A model generated the notes under the pieces. That model had not been told where the DNA came from, searched no databases, and saw nothing but the letters and a program-made list of their open reading frames with translations. The position numbers and the translations under genes are program-made. Below are positions 1-11,116 of a stretch of DNA of 64,000 nucleotides, one piece after another. Source of the stretch: Xanthostigma xanthostigma (Eukaryota > Arthropoda > Insecta > Raphidioptera > Raphidiidae). The stretch is taken from contig OY754465.1 in the NCBI GenBank assembly GCA_963575645.1, positions 37,893,501 to 37,957,500 of the forward strand, written 5' to 3'. How positions within the stretch are numbered: position 1 is the first letter of the stretch; the number at the start of each line of letters is the position of its first letter.

Positions 1-195
1 AACTTACCTGTTGAGCAAAATTAAAATTAATTCAGCTAATTGTGCTGAGCATCGTCGGGTACGTTATACAACACTTTTTTTGCACGAGTTGTTTTTCATC
101 TATATAGCGTAAAGAAAAACAAAAGTAAAGCGATTTTATATAGACTTTATCTCTGTCCGTTGACATTTAAATTCATATATTATGCTCAACAGTTC

Positions 196-395
196 ACATA
201 TATGCCAATATGGCCGAACGTGAACTATCAAAAATATAACGAATATACTAAATGTTATGAGATAAAAATCAGCTATTTTATAGGAGGTACGTGTAAAAAA
301 TGTAGCGTACATATGTATCTTGACTGTAATGCTTTTATGACTCGTGCGACTGAAAACTCGCCAATCGCTCGTTATTACCACAATGGAACAATAAT
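196..395. repeat. dispersed repeat family A, copy 1
   Basis: Shares the order 'tatggccgaac', an attttata block, 'atgactcgtgcgact', 'aaaactcg' and 'cgctcgtt' with segments near 42.14-42.34, 45.19-45.39 and 15.94-16.11 kb. It carries no coding sequence and its ends are not defined. It is probably an old MITE or SINE-like repeat. Bases 1-195 show nothing recognisable. Confidence 0.4.
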
Positions 396-787
396 TAATT
401 AAAAATTAAATACATAATAATAAATAATAAACTAATATTTTCTCATTGTTGTTAGAGAAACTAAGTCGAAAAAAAGTGTTGGTTCTTTGGTGTTTTGTGG
501 TTATTTTTTTAATATTCAGTGAACAAAGCCGATTATATTTGGTTTTATTAATTTAATTTATGAGTATGTACGTACGTTTGCTCCTGTTTATCGTAAAACT
601 AGGAAGTTTTTTGTGGTTGCGAAAAGATTATAGATCTATTCGAATCAAAATATTAAAATTGTACGGTTATTAACCTGTCTATCGGTTAATGAACTGATAA
701 AAATTGCGCGTAAATTTTTGACGATATATTATTCTATAGTTTCCTATAATTACTCCACTCGTTCATTGCCCTTACTTAGTTGAAGTT
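396..787. other. unassigned AT-rich sequence
   Basis: No coding frame with recognisable content, no inverted repeat and no splice-like structure seen. Confidence 0.5.
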
Positions 788-841
788 GAAAAAAACCGGC
801 CAAGTGCGAGTCGCATTCGCGCACCGAGGGTTCCATACAAA
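788..841. repeat. dispersed repeat end (CGGCCAAGTGCGAGTC type)
   Basis: Contains accggccaagtgcgagtc followed by cgcgcaccgagggttcc. From general knowledge this GC-rich string recurs in many insect, especially lepidopteran, genomes as part of a mobile repeat. No second end was located in the window. Confidence 0.45.
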
Positions 842-1079
842 GTTGTAGGTATATGTAAATAGCTCGTCCATTACGAGAATCATGTCTCGAAGATTTTTTC
901 CCGCTTAGTCGTTGGAAAACTGTTGTCGCCATACATCGACAAACGTCGCGGTCTGTTTGCCAACTAAGCGTGTAATTGCAATGAGTTCAGATGAACTACT
1001 GAACTGTATTGTAACTCGTGGCTATATCTGATAGCCTAGTTGTCGTACCGTGTTGTATGCGAAATTTATCATATCGGGC

Positions 1080-1560
1080 TGTATAAACGGATTGAAACCA
1101 AATTTTGGGAGGATGTTTGGTATGCTAATATGAAAAGCCCTATTGAAAATCGGTGCATGCAAAGAGATATATTATGCTATAACGGTGTTTTTATATAATA
1201 ATGGTGAACTTTTTTTTAAAGGCTTATCATTCCATTTATTTTTTCAAAAAAGTTTTGTTGAACCAATTTTTTTTTAACTTTATAGTTTCGGGAATATTTG
1301 GAAAATAAAAAAAAAATCAGCTGTTCTCGTGTTTTGTAGATCTGTCAGAAATAAACTAGTTAAGCATGATTTGATTACTTTTTACATGACGTGGAACATA
1401 TTATGTAGGTAACCATGGCAACGAATAGCAAATATCATATTGAAAACTAGCCATTACCCGCGCCACTTCACGTGATATCAGAAATTTTATTTTCTTTATC
1501 ATACTATATTAAATGTCAACATTTTGAAGTTGGAATGATCTTATCGCTCAACTGACTGGA
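1080..1560 (+). repeat. dispersed repeat family B, copy 1
   Basis: About 480 bp closely matches 38213-38690 and, over its second half, 8455-8710. Shared blocks in order include aaaccaaattttgggagga, ctgtcagaaataaactagtt, tacatgacgtg, aaccatggc, gatatcagaaatt and aaatgtcaacatttt. All three copies run in the same direction and none has a coding frame. A non-autonomous DNA element is likely. The class is unclear; the 8.7-kb copy ends near ctag, which would also suit a Helitron. Confidence 0.6.
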
Positions 1561-1879
1561 TTTTTTTAATAAAACATTTAACAACGTCTGTTTATTAACA
1601 ATAATAGCAAACTATACTTTTAAATCCAATTGTATATTAAGTGACCCTTACGAACTATACCGTATTAACACTAGACATTATTATTAAATCAAATATTTGG
1701 AAACACGTTGTTTCATCTTGGTCTCATATAAATCCCGAAAAACGAAAGTATAAACATACCTATTGCTATTGTTCTAAATATTAGTACCTAGGTATTGATT
1801 TTTATTAATAACTTTTGAATAAACTTATATTTACATATTATTTGTATGTTCATATACATTCAACTTAAGTAGGACGAGT

Positions 1880-1976
1880 ATGTGAGAGGGGGAAGGTAGC
1901 AGGCCAGTGGGTCCGCATACCAGAGAGGTGTATGTGCCCTGCGGCAAGGACTCGTACGGCCGCCACTGGCCGCTTA
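1880..1976. other. GC-rich patch with inverted ggccagtgg
   Basis: This stretch is conspicuously GC-rich and is bounded by ggccagtgg and its inverse ccactggcc about 60 bp apart. A short frame is open on each strand, but I recognise no protein and see no paired splice sites. It may be a fragment of a structured repeat. Confidence 0.3.
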
Positions 1977-2922
1977 CAAAATACGATACGTATTATTTAT
2001 ATGCATCATTAAGGTTTATTTACATATAAGCAGGACGGGTATGGAAAATTTAAAAAACTGACTTAAAAAGTTGCAGCCTCGTCAATCTTTTTTGAGTATT
2101 ATATCTGGAAAAACGTACTTCTAGAACCTTTCTCTGTCAGTCTGTTTATACCGGCATCGCTCGAGAACCGGTGAATAGATTTTGATTAAACTTAGTATAC
2201 TGTCTATATAGTGATATAAATACCATTCTTTTAGAACGCATGGACGATCGAAGTCGCGAAACAAATTACCTGTGACATCTAACAACAACAGACTGCAGAT
2301 ATAATATATAGTATTTATGTCGGTGGCTGCTACATGTTAGTGATAATTTAATCATCAAATATTTATTTACTCTATTTAAGTCACAGCTGGTGAGACCTAA
2401 TAGTATTTTTAAGTGGAAATATAGTTAGGAGTAAGAAATTGCCAAGTAATTAAATTACTAATTTATAAATACTTCAGTAAAAGTAATGGTAATAATTGAA
2501 CTATTTTTTTCAAATCAATAGAATTGTATTCGAAAATTATTATTTCCCAGTATGATACTCAGGAATACCGTCTTTATTGTAGTTTATTTCCGATATAAAT
2601 TAATACCATTTATATTACGCTTGCATAAATTTAATTACTTTTTAAAAAATAAATAGCATGGAATAATTCAGGATTATATGGTTACCTAAATTATTTTACA
2701 AGAGATTTTGGAATATGGAGGACTAATTATTAAAGTAAATTGACTTTTTTTAAAGTGAAATTACCGAGTAATTTGTAATTCAATTACTTTGTCAACGAGT
2801 AATTAAATTACGCAGTAAACAATTTAGGTTTTATGTAAAGTTATTTGTAATTGATTACCATTTCAAACTAAATTGTCTAGTTTTAAGTGGAATATTAGGG
2901 GTTGTTGCGATATAAATTCTAA
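1977..2922. other. unassigned AT-rich sequence
   Basis: Nothing coding was recognised. A stretch around 2130-2200 resembles generic insect repeat sequence but could not be delimited. Confidence 0.45.
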
Positions 2923-3073
2923 TGGTGCCATTCTATATGGTCAATGCTAAGATGAACAGTGGTAAATTTTTTTTAATTCAGCTTATGAGATGTAAATTGT
3001 AAAGTTTGTTAAAAAGTGACAAACAATTAACAACACTTTAAATTATTATATTAATCATAGAGAATAGCGCCAT
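2923..3073. mobile_element. MITE family C, copy 1
   Basis: The left end reads ggtgccattctatatggtca and the right end agagaatagcgccata, which form short inverted ends. The interior shares a 'gttaaaaagtgacaaa'-like block with the copies at 20129-20255 and 55452-55670. It is non-coding. Confidence 0.5.
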
Positions 3074-3267
3074 AATATAAAATTAAACTTAACAGCGATT
3101 CTCAACCTTTTTTCGCACATGACTAGCATCATTTTAAATTTTATACAATTTTCAGTAAAAATTAGCCGTTTTTTTTTCAAGAAAAATAGTAATTTTAATA
3201 CCCGTTGATGACATTTTTAATTTTAATTTATTTTATAACAATACTGAGAAAACAGACAGCATTGATT

Positions 3268-3345
3268 CTCCGAAAATGGCATAAAGTTTGCCGAAACGTC
3301 AGACAATAAAATGCAATAAACAATCTTCAGTATTTGCTTAGTTCA
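3268..3345 (+). repeat. degenerate Penelope/hammerhead-like motif
   Basis: The segment reads aatggcataaagtttgcc directly followed by gaaacgtc, then a-rich sequence with aataaacaatcttcag. The stem-loop plus GAAACGTC half matches the motif at the four foldback loci (see 5449, 26901, 27379, 61870). The CTGARGA half is eroded to ctccgaaa. No flanking inverted repeat is visible. Confidence 0.35.
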
Positions 3346-4409
3346 TTGATCCTATGCCACCAGGATTCATCCTTTAATCTTCCAACATTTAAACAGGGTC
3401 ACCATCACTCTAAATTATTAGAGTTATTTTTCACATTTTAAAAAACCATATTTACCTGCCTATAATGTAGTTTTCACACTGAAGTTTTAAGAAATACTTC
3501 GTGTACCCTCAGCGGTAATTGTACCACGGTTTGAGTACCGCTGCGAAAGAATATTGCGTGTTCACAAATTACAATTTTCACGGTCAAGTGACATTTTATT
3601 TCTTTGTATTGACACATTCCGAACGTCAAAAGGACGTTTATTACAAAAAATATTGTTATTGTCAACTGGCTTTTGCAACTACGCTATCTTACGACTTCAG
3701 AACTATTCAAACCGTGTAAGCTGTCAAAAACGTTACAGCTTTCATGCAGGTCTACTTCTCATACTTCAAAAGATCTGATTATAAAGACCGCGCATACTTG
3801 TCAAGCATAAATCTGCACGGCCTGCATAACACAAACTTGCAATCTGCACGATGTCGCACACTAGTCACTGGGCCAACATAAACCAGCACAAATTAGCAAA
3901 TTTTAGTGCAGGTTTCTGTTAATATTTATTATATAATATAATCAGATGTTAACAAAGATTGTTTAGTTTTCATCAGCGTGAGAAAGATAAAATATTTAGG
4001 GATATTTCATTTTACCTGATACCCACTGAACAATTTATAATAAGGACACAAATCTTACCGAGTCAATAGCTATATATTTGATAATTCTACTTTATGAATA
4101 CCAACTTTCCTTATTAGTTCAACAGTTAACTATTCAATAACTATTGAGAGATTTAACATGTATTATGCAGAATACGGCTCAGTGTGCCGAATTTCCAGTG
4201 AAACTGTAACGAAATTGATAAAAACAGATGTAAATTCTGAAACGTAATGTCTCGTCTATGTCTCCCAGAATATCTAACAAGAATCTAAAAAACCACACAA
4301 TAAAACGATTGCAGACAACGGTACTTTCACTGTCCAGTTCAAAACTCATATAATTTCCGTATTGCGCACCTCGTGTTATGCTTAGGATCAGTGTTGCTAG
4401 AGATTCCCA
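3346..4409. other. unassigned AT-rich sequence
   Basis: No recognisable gene. A few short open frames overlap at 3474-3778 on both strands, but they lack conserved motifs and splice context. Confidence 0.45.
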
Positions 4410-4604
4410 ATTAAAAAAAAATTATATATTAAAATTCCCGATTACATAGACTTATTAAATATCGGCAAATAGCTGCGCATCTTCCTAAATTATAAAAACA
4501 AAAAAAAATTATATGTTAAAATTCCCGATTACATAGACTTATTAAATATCGGCACAAATAGCCTAGTAGCTGCGCATCTTACTAAATTATAAAAACAAAA
4601 AAAA
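4410..4604. repeat. two-copy tandem repeat, unit about 95 bp
   Basis: Two adjacent units each contain attcccgattacatagactt, attaaatatcggc, agctgcgcatctt and aaattataaaaacaa. The second has a short insertion (aatagcctagt) before agctgcg. Poly(A) runs end each unit, consistent with tandem duplication through A-rich junctions. Confidence 0.8.
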
Positions 4605-4954
4605 AAAACAAGGGACCCTAATATAAGGTTCACAAGATCAACATTCCAGTTTGATAAATATTGAATATTGGTTAACACAGAAAAGTGAGTATTTTTACCA
4701 TTAAAATAACATTTTTTTTACCACCACAACAATTAGGTCCTATGAATCTTTGATAAAGTTTATATCGTACCTTAATCGCGTTAACACTGCGATTGAGACC
4801 CTAACGTCGCCATCATTTTTTATTTGCGAAATTTCGTGTAGAATCTAGTTTTTCCAGTTTTTTTTTTTGTCTAAACAAAAGAAACGGTCGAACGAAATTC
4901 CAAAAAAATTCTTAGAGTTTATATTGAGGTTATAGCACTTCGATGGCACTCTAT
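4605..4954. other. unassigned AT-rich sequence
   Basis: No feature recognised. Confidence 0.4.
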
Positions 4955-5113
4955 CGAAATATACAGATTGTATCAAATCAAGACGGTCCATAGAACATTC
5001 TGTGTGTAAGACAGAGACAATATATAAAGCAGTAAGTAAGAATGAGATAAATGATCGCTAATAGTTACTGTGGTTAACGTAAATAAATAATTACGTACAG
5101 TGTAAATCTTTTT

Positions 5114-5573
5114 AAGAAAGGATGAATTATTTCGGAGAAGGCTATAAATGATTTCTAATGGTATATGCTGCCGACGTTTCGGAAAATATATTTCCTTCCT
5201 CAGGGCTTACATCTGTGAAATTACAGGTATTTTACAAAAGTGCATATAAAAATAACTAAAAAGTATTTAAAAATATTATTAAAATGTACTTACATTATAT
5301 ATTAGAGTTATTCGATTTGTAATTTAAGTTTTTAATTGTCATATTGTCCAATAATAATCATGTTATATCAATCAAAAAAATTTAAATACTTTTTAGTTAT
5401 TTTTATATGCACTTTTGTAAAATACCTGTAATTTCACAGATGTAAGCCCTGAGGAAGGAAATATATTTTCCGAAACGTCGGCAGCATATACCATTAGAAA
5501 TCATTTATAGCCTTCTCCGAAATAATTCATCCTTTCTTATTAAACATAGGCTAAACTAATACACCTTACACAG
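5114..5573. mobile_element. inner foldback element with hammerhead-like motif, 12-bp TSD
   Basis: The left arm (5114-5271) and right arm (5381-5540) are near-perfect inverted copies of about 158 bp around a 109-bp spacer. The right side continues about 33 bp beyond the palindrome. The direct repeat GTAAATCTTTTT flanks the unit (5102-5113 and 5574-5585). Each arm carries one hammerhead-like motif. A partial inverted copy, a full copy with a one-sided extension, and a long target duplication are features described for Penelope-like elements. No reverse transcriptase is present, so it would be non-autonomous. Confidence 0.65.
5449..5479 (+). ncRNA. hammerhead-like motif, locus 1
   Basis: Reads CTGAGGA, one unpaired A, a GGAAA/TTTCC stem-loop, then GAAACGTC. 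The inverted arm repeats it on the minus strand (5203 down to 5173). The canonical hammerhead core is CUGANGA, stem II, GAAA. The extra base before stem II and the unclear cleavage triplet mean catalysis is not shown. Confidence 0.4.
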
Positions 5574-5969
5574 TAAATCTTTTTACCAATTTATCAATTA
5601 AAACAACTAAACCGTAATATTAATTCGTATTATTATTTATATCTGGTACAAAAGTTTTAACAATACTTTTAATAATTAATTTATTAAATGTTCAAAAAGA
5701 CCTCCACGTTCTGCCAAACAATATCCTAATCGATTATAATAAATAGCCATTTTATCAATAATTTCACTAGTGAATACTGACATTTGATAAAATTGTTATT
5801 TTTACTGTAGAAAGCAAACACGATACTATCAGATTATATAACCACAGTAACTATTAGCGATCATTTATCTCATTCTTACTTACTGCTTTAGTGCTTTATA
5901 TAATATCGTCTCTGTCTTACACACATAATGTTCTATGGACCGTTTTGATTTGATACAATCTGTATATCG

Positions 5970-6956
5970 TTTTTAAATCGCGAGATTACGTGTTAGAAAG
6001 AAAAGACCACGTACCCAACACCAACACACACACAGCCAGCCACACTCATACTTCTTTTCAAAAATAGTGTGATGACCTAGAAATATTAAAATACTTATGT
6101 ATAAAATTTTTATTTCTTTTTCGGATCCATTACGATACTGGAAAACATTGTACGGGGAAGTAAAAAACTCCCGATTTCTCAAAATAATTATCTGGCAACG
6201 AAGGTTAGGAGAGTCTATAAAGTTACACATCCGGCTTCGATGATGAGCAAACTGACACTTCCGATAGCTATATATCTACACATACAAATCGACTACTGAA
6301 GGCTATATATACGGCGATTAATATAAAAATTATATAGGCATTTTAAGCAATCTCATATTTACATTTAAATTAAATGTACGCGTTTTGGTAGCTGATAAAC
6401 GCTTTTTAATATTATATGTAAGTATCTTTGACAGACACATTTCATTAACGAATTATCTTCAAGATAATTTATATATCATAATAATAACGTAACGATCGTA
6501 TACAAAAACGATACCAAAACACAACAAACCTAGGGATGGGATCACCTTGTCCATTAATAAGTATAGATAAAACAGTTTCATGGGATTTTTTAACGTATTT
6601 TTAACGTGCAAATATCTTTCAAATTCGATCATAACTGCACAAAAATTTAAGCGTTACGAAAGTGGACGATCGTTTTGTCTTACGTTTACAAAACGTTAAT
6701 TCATTTCATTCCATTTAAATTATAATTTTAATAGTACGTTGTTTCAAATACCCTATCATAACTGCTAATATAGTATTTGGTCCCGAAGAAAAAAAAAATA
6801 TTGGCGACACGTTGATCATAACATATTCTTAGCAAATATACTTTTTATAACATACTTTAGTTTGTCTAAATTATTTAGATAATAATCATAGCGTCGTGTA
6901 GACCTTCAGATCGATTGTCCAATCATAGAACTGGTACTGGTAGGAGGGGGTTCTAT
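5970..6956. other. unassigned sequence with CA-rich microsatellite
   Basis: A short CA/CCA-rich stretch lies at about 6010-6045. Nothing else was recognised. Confidence 0.4.
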
Positions 6957-8130
6957 GGGGTGTTTTTTTAGAGTGATAGAACTTTCGATAGGGGTAACTT
7001 GATTTGACATTTATGCTCAGTAAGCATTTACAAATTATCATGGAAAGACTCACGTCGCAACAACGTTTAGAAATTGTTAAAAATTATTTTCAAAATCAGA
7101 GTTCTATTCACCAAACTTATAGAGCACTGCGTGAAATTTATGGTTTACATAATCGTCCACCAGAGCAGCTTATTCGTCGAACTATCGATAGATTTCGTAC
7201 ATTTTCTCTACTCGATGCAACAACAATAACAAGACAAAGAAATACGTACAGAAGAAAATATTGGTGCTGTAAATGCAAATATTAATGAAGATCCAAATTT
7301 GTCTATTCGTCGACGTTGACAATAAGTTGGACTCCTGTGCATCCACCACATGCAAAATTTTGCATAAAGATCTTGGTCTACACCCATACAAGATCCAACT
7401 GGTTTAAGAGGTAAAGTCACTTGACCATAATAAGCGTTTTTTGTTTGCTGATTGGACCCTAGAATAGCTTGAAGTTGATCCACTTTTTTCTCGAAAAATT
7501 GTGTTTAGTGATGAAACTGATTTCATGGTTGAATGGCTACGTAAACAAGCAAAATTGCCGTATATGGAGTGAAAATCCTCAAGAGGTTTTGCAGATTTCA
7601 TTGCATCCTGACAAATGCGCCGTATGGTGTGGTTTACATATCTCTATAAAAACGATGCTGGAGCTAATGCTACAGTGAATGGTGCTCGTTACAAGATCGA
7701 TGATCAACGACTTTTTCTTTCAAAATTTTAATTGTATCGACCCGGAAGTGTTTTGGTTCCAATCAGATGGTGGTTCAATTAAGTGGCCCCGAAGATCATG
7801 CGACATAACGCCACTGCATTATTTTCTTTGGGGTTATGTGAAGCCATTGGTTTATGTTAATAAACCAGAAACAATACACTTTGGAAGCCAACATAACTCG
7901 TGTTATTGATGAAATAAGTCCTGAATTAGTCGAAAAAGTAGTCCAAATGGTCTGATCGAATGCGGTTTGTCAGAGCTAGTCGTGGTGGACATAATATGCC
8001 GGAAATTATTTTTAAAACTTAGTTATGTCATAAAATTATCTTTCAAATAAAAAAAAATATTGGCTTCAATGTGTTAATTAAATGTGTTTTATTTCAATTT
8101 AAAGTTCTATCACTTTTAAAAAAACACCCG
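6957..8130 (+). mobile_element. mariner-family DNA transposon, decayed
   Basis: The inverted ends are about 28 bp: gggtgttttttt then gtgatagaacttt at 6958-6985, and its inverse at 8101-8129, differing by one indel and one substitution. The length of about 1.17 kb is slightly short for mariner (about 1.3 kb). The interior holds a broken D,D34D transposase gene in the same orientation. A clean TA duplication is not visible, and both ends may have drifted. Confidence 0.9.
7040..8022 (+). pseudogene. mariner transposase pseudogene
   Basis: The encoded enzyme would bind the element's TIRs and catalyse cut-and-paste transposition in the nucleus. The frame opens with MERLTSQQRLEIVKNYFQNQ followed by HQTYRALREIYGLHNRPPEQ, the N-terminal helix-turn-helix of the family. 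Reading then changes frame near 7235. Further pieces are a region with the first catalytic aspartate (FSDET near 7510), WLNGYVNKQNCRIWSENPQE (7530-7580), and WFQSDGG joined directly to IKWPRRSCDITPLHYFLWGY (7755-7845). Roughly 30 residues between the second aspartate block and the SCD block are deleted, and several frameshifts and stops are present. It ends with a readable C-terminus (GGH..MPEIIFKT) at 8022. It cannot encode an active enzyme. Confidence 0.9.
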
Positions 8131-8454
8131 AAAAATTACGCAACTCTGACTCCCAGAGGGCCAAGATAACTTCGGACTACGAAAGTAATGTCATTCGAAA
8201 GGTACTGAAAAGTTTGGAATCTTTTATCGCATAAGTTAACGCTAATATAACCATAGTAATGGAAAACAAACCATAAAATAATTTATACTATATAAATATT
8301 AAATTTTTACTATTTATACAAATAAGTAATAGTCCGGGGGCCAGTAACAGGTTTTTCTTACCAATTTCCGCATGCCTCAAAGACTCGTAAAAAGCTTTAG
8401 ACAGTTGGACTATGTAGTATCGTGGCCGTCAGCTGCGGCACTATCGGGGGAATA

Positions 8455-8710
8455 GGTAGCTTTATAGCTTCGGAAATATTTTGAAAATGAAGAAATCAGC
8501 CGCTCTTTTGTTTCATAAATCTGTCAGAAATAAACTAGTTCGGCATGCTTAGATTAATTTTTACATGACGTGAACATAATATTATGTAGCTAACCATGGC
8601 AACGAATAGCAAATATCATATTGAATACGATCCATTACCCGCGCGATATCAGAAATTCTTTAATATAATAAAATGTCAACATTTTTGAAGTGGTCCCGTC
8701 ACCCAATTGG
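8455..8710 (+). repeat. dispersed repeat family B, partial copy
   Basis: Matches the second half of 1080-1560 and of 38213-38690: gaaatcagccgctcttttgt, ctgtcagaaataaactagtt, aaccatggcaacgaatagca and aaatgtcaacattttt. The 5' half is absent. It ends at a ctag just before the coding fragment. Confidence 0.6.
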
Positions 8711-8720
8711 CTAGAATTTT

Positions 8721-8940
8721 TGTGTATTTTGTCAAAAGAAAAGTTCAACGTTAAAATTAATCAACGAAGATTTGTGCAAGTGCCGTAATATACTCACTAT
8801 TCGAAAAAATTATAATTTAGCAGCAAGAGATGTAATACTTCCTGAACAACCTAATGATTTTCAACTGTATCATAGCGATTGCTATCGACGCTTTACAGCT
8901 TTACCGCCAAAATATCGACGTTCCCAACTTTCTCTTCTAC
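8721..8940 (+). pseudogene. transposon-encoded zinc-finger-like coding fragment
   Basis: The frame reads CVFCQKKSSTLKLINEDLCK, then CRNILTIRKNYNLAARDVIL and PNDFQLYHSDCYRRFTALPP. The spaced CxxC, CxC and HxxxC pattern suggests a metal-binding N-terminal domain. Proteins with this layout (a YH..CYrrFTAL core) occur in insect transposon-derived genes; this is family-level recall, not a search. No start codon or catalytic region is present and the frame degenerates after KYRR. It lies inside the long-TIR element and may be part of that element's original gene. Confidence 0.45.
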
Positions 8941-9211
8941 CACACCCTTTTTTGTATCAGCTGACAATCTTTCCCCCAATATACAAGCAGCTGACGATTT
9001 TATTTATTTTAAATATTATAAAAACTACCTTTTGACAAAGTTTCATGTGATAGGGAATGACTGAATTCATATTAATTTCGTCAAGTTTGTATGATCAGCT
9101 GACGTAACATCCACCATCGTACAGCCAGCTGACGTTTTTTTTTTATGAAAGATCATTAATAACTATCTTTTGACAAGTTTTCAATCGATAGGTAATGATA
9201 AAAAATATTAT

Positions 9212-9471
9212 TCAAATAAATAAAATTATCGACCAATTTTTTTTAGACTATACCTATATTGACAAAAAATAATAAATTATAAATCAATATTTCACTAGAT
9301 GACGTTTCGAAATAATCTAAAAAATATATAAATTAATTAGTATAATATCTACTTTCTAATAGAATGGAGTTTGAATTATCGAATTTTAATGAAAAATTAA
9401 TAACGAACAGTTTTTTGATAAGTAGTCATGGATACCTATGTACCTAACAGACGTTTGTCAAAGATTTGGAT
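9212..9471. mobile_element. small Penelope/hammerhead-like insertion with 14-bp TSD
   Basis: Exact direct repeats ATAAAAAATATTAT lie at 9198-9211 and 9472-9485. The unit starts with aaataaaattatcgacc and ends with cagacgtttgtcaaagattt, the same two ends as the palindromic element at 61138-62002. An internal gatgacgtttcga on the plus strand is an eroded GAAACGTC motif on the minus strand. It is non-coding. Confidence 0.65.
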
Positions 9472-9630
9472 ATAAAAAATATTATCTTTTTAACCGTGCG
9501 TGGGAGGCTATTCCACCGATACTGGCGCAGCTGACGGCCACTATGCTATATGGTACTACTGTCTGAGCATTTTGCGAGTTTTTCAGCCGCGCGGAAATGG
9601 ACGACCTAAATAGGTCGTTGGCCCCCGGAC

Positions 9631-10614
9631 CATAACTATAGTTTGCTATTATATTATGAAAGATTAATTACTGTTGAGAGAGAGACACACAGATATAGAT
9701 TATAAAAGCTCAACATCTGAGGTTATCAGCGTTATCCATTGTTGACGTTATAATGCAATATAAGAAAAAAATAAACCTGAATCTTGTACTATCGCGGCGG
9801 CTGAATTAATTTTTAACATTTAGATTTTGCGTTTAATTTTTGTAGTGCATGGTGTAAACAACATTGTTTACCAAACGGCATTTATACAGCCCAGCCGTCC
9901 CACCAGTCGAACTGTACAACTTTATCAATTAATTGAATTGCATTCAAGATTGCTGACAATAATCAATTATTATAATATGACGGACGTCGTTTATACAGTT
10001 CGACCTTTGTATATAATATAAAAACACAATTATTTCAATCTCAAATTCTGTTGTAGGAATGTTCAGTTATAGAAACTAAGAACAAATATGTAGTTTTCTA
10101 ATCCTTGAAAAAAAGCATATTTTAATAAGAAACTGATTATAATATAAATCTTGTTAAAATTCTTCAACTGCTACCGGTTTTTACTCACTGTGATGCTAGT
10201 TTCTTACCGAGTAGTTAATTATATGAGATGATATTTTAATTCACCAAATTAATCACTTCGTCGCCTCGAAATTTTGTTCCCTACCAATTTTATAGCAATA
10301 AAACTAACAATTTAAAAGGCAGATAAGATCGCACTGCTTTGTTACTGTCACCAAGTTCCTATTAAGTTATACCTTGTTGGAACGAGGGCTGGACAAATTA
10401 TAAAACAATAATACACATAGCTTTGAGGCAGCAACATTGCTTTATTTTCTAAAGAGTTACGCTCTGGGAATAACCAAATATATTCAAAATCATAAAGCAT
10501 TAACTATTTATTGTTTTTTATTTTATACTTTATTTTTCCTAAAGCTCCTCTATTTTTTCCCGGGGAAAAAATAAAAAATCTGGTTTCGTTAGATTCTGTC
10601 TCGTGCCCTATTTA
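9631..10614. other. unassigned sequence
   Basis: No recognisable gene or delimited repeat. A 64-codon open frame at 9827-10021 has no motif. Confidence 0.4.
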
Positions 10615-10770
10615 GTATATACAGTTATACAGAAAGCAATTTTATAAAATCTGATTCGACTATGGCCTTAGACTGTGACCATGTGTTTCTACATATGAAA
10701 CGCATTGTAGAATTTTAAATCGATTTTGCACGGAAAATCATTGAGCGATTGAAAAATGTTTTTCTTAAAC
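10615..10770 (+). repeat. MITE family D, end fragment
   Basis: Contains tacagaaagc, aaaatctgattcgacta, ggccttagactgtgaccat and ttttaaatcgattttgc, in the order seen at 19895-20050 and at the ends of the complete copy at 23070-23498. Confidence 0.5.
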
Positions 10771-10878
10771 TCTGTATACTGCTTATATTCATGTGTTTAA
10801 CGAAGTTTTTTTTATTCAAATACATATAGTCCAAGAGACGGCTGCAGAAAATGTGTCGTCATAAGGTAGACGAACGAA

Positions 10879-11098
10879 ATAAAATATAGTTTAAAAAAAA
10901 CTAAAAAACACGCTTTATATCGGACTAAAAAGTAAAAAATAATTGTTTTAAAATAAGCTTAAAAAGCGTGGGGCGCTTTGTTCCACATTTTCGTACATCG
11001 AGCGCCCAACGCTTTTTAAGCTTATTTTAAAACAATTATTTTTTACTTTTTAGTCCGATATAAAGCGTGTTTTTTAGTTTTTTTTAAACTATATTTTA
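10879..11098. repeat. near-perfect internal palindrome, arms about 96 bp
   Basis: The left arm (about 10880-10975) and right arm (about 11000-11097) are inverted copies through aacacgctttatatcggact, aaaaagtaaaaaataattg and aaaataagcttaaaaagcg, closing on a short spacer with gttccacattttcgtacatc. It could extrude as a cruciform. Confidence 0.85.
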
Positions 11099-11116
11099 TT
11101 TTTCACTTTTTAGTTT

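Larger units (their letters stand above)
4955..5969. mobile_element. outer foldback element with TIRs of about 115 bp
   Basis: Bases 4957-5078 and the reverse complement of 5842-5969 match over most of their length. Shared blocks include atacagattgtatcaaatca, acggtccatagaacatt, gtaagtaagaatgagataaa and gatcgctaatagttactg. The right arm has a short extra segment containing ataaagcacta. The interior is non-coding and carries the inner foldback at 5114-5573. No target duplication could be identified. Confidence 0.7.
8331..9630. mobile_element. long-TIR DNA element, 1.3 kb
   Basis: The left end (8331-8458, starting agtccgggggcc) is matched by the reverse complement of 9505-9630 (ending ggcccccggac). 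Shared blocks include atttccgc, actcgtaaaa-like, cagacagt-like and gtggccgtcagctgc. Several cagctgac(g) repeats occur inside. It carries a family B copy (8455-8710), a coding fragment (8721-8940) and a younger insertion (9212-9471). The superfamily is unknown and no convincing target duplication was found. Confidence 0.65.

Noticed and set aside
1880..1976. Host exon in the GC-rich patch
   Set aside because: Short frames open on both strands, an inverted ggccagtgg pair and no matching splice sites favour a repeat fragment.
6954..8138. Clear TA target duplication of the mariner
   Set aside because: TA dinucleotides occur near both ends but not at equal positions relative to the TIRs, so it was not called.
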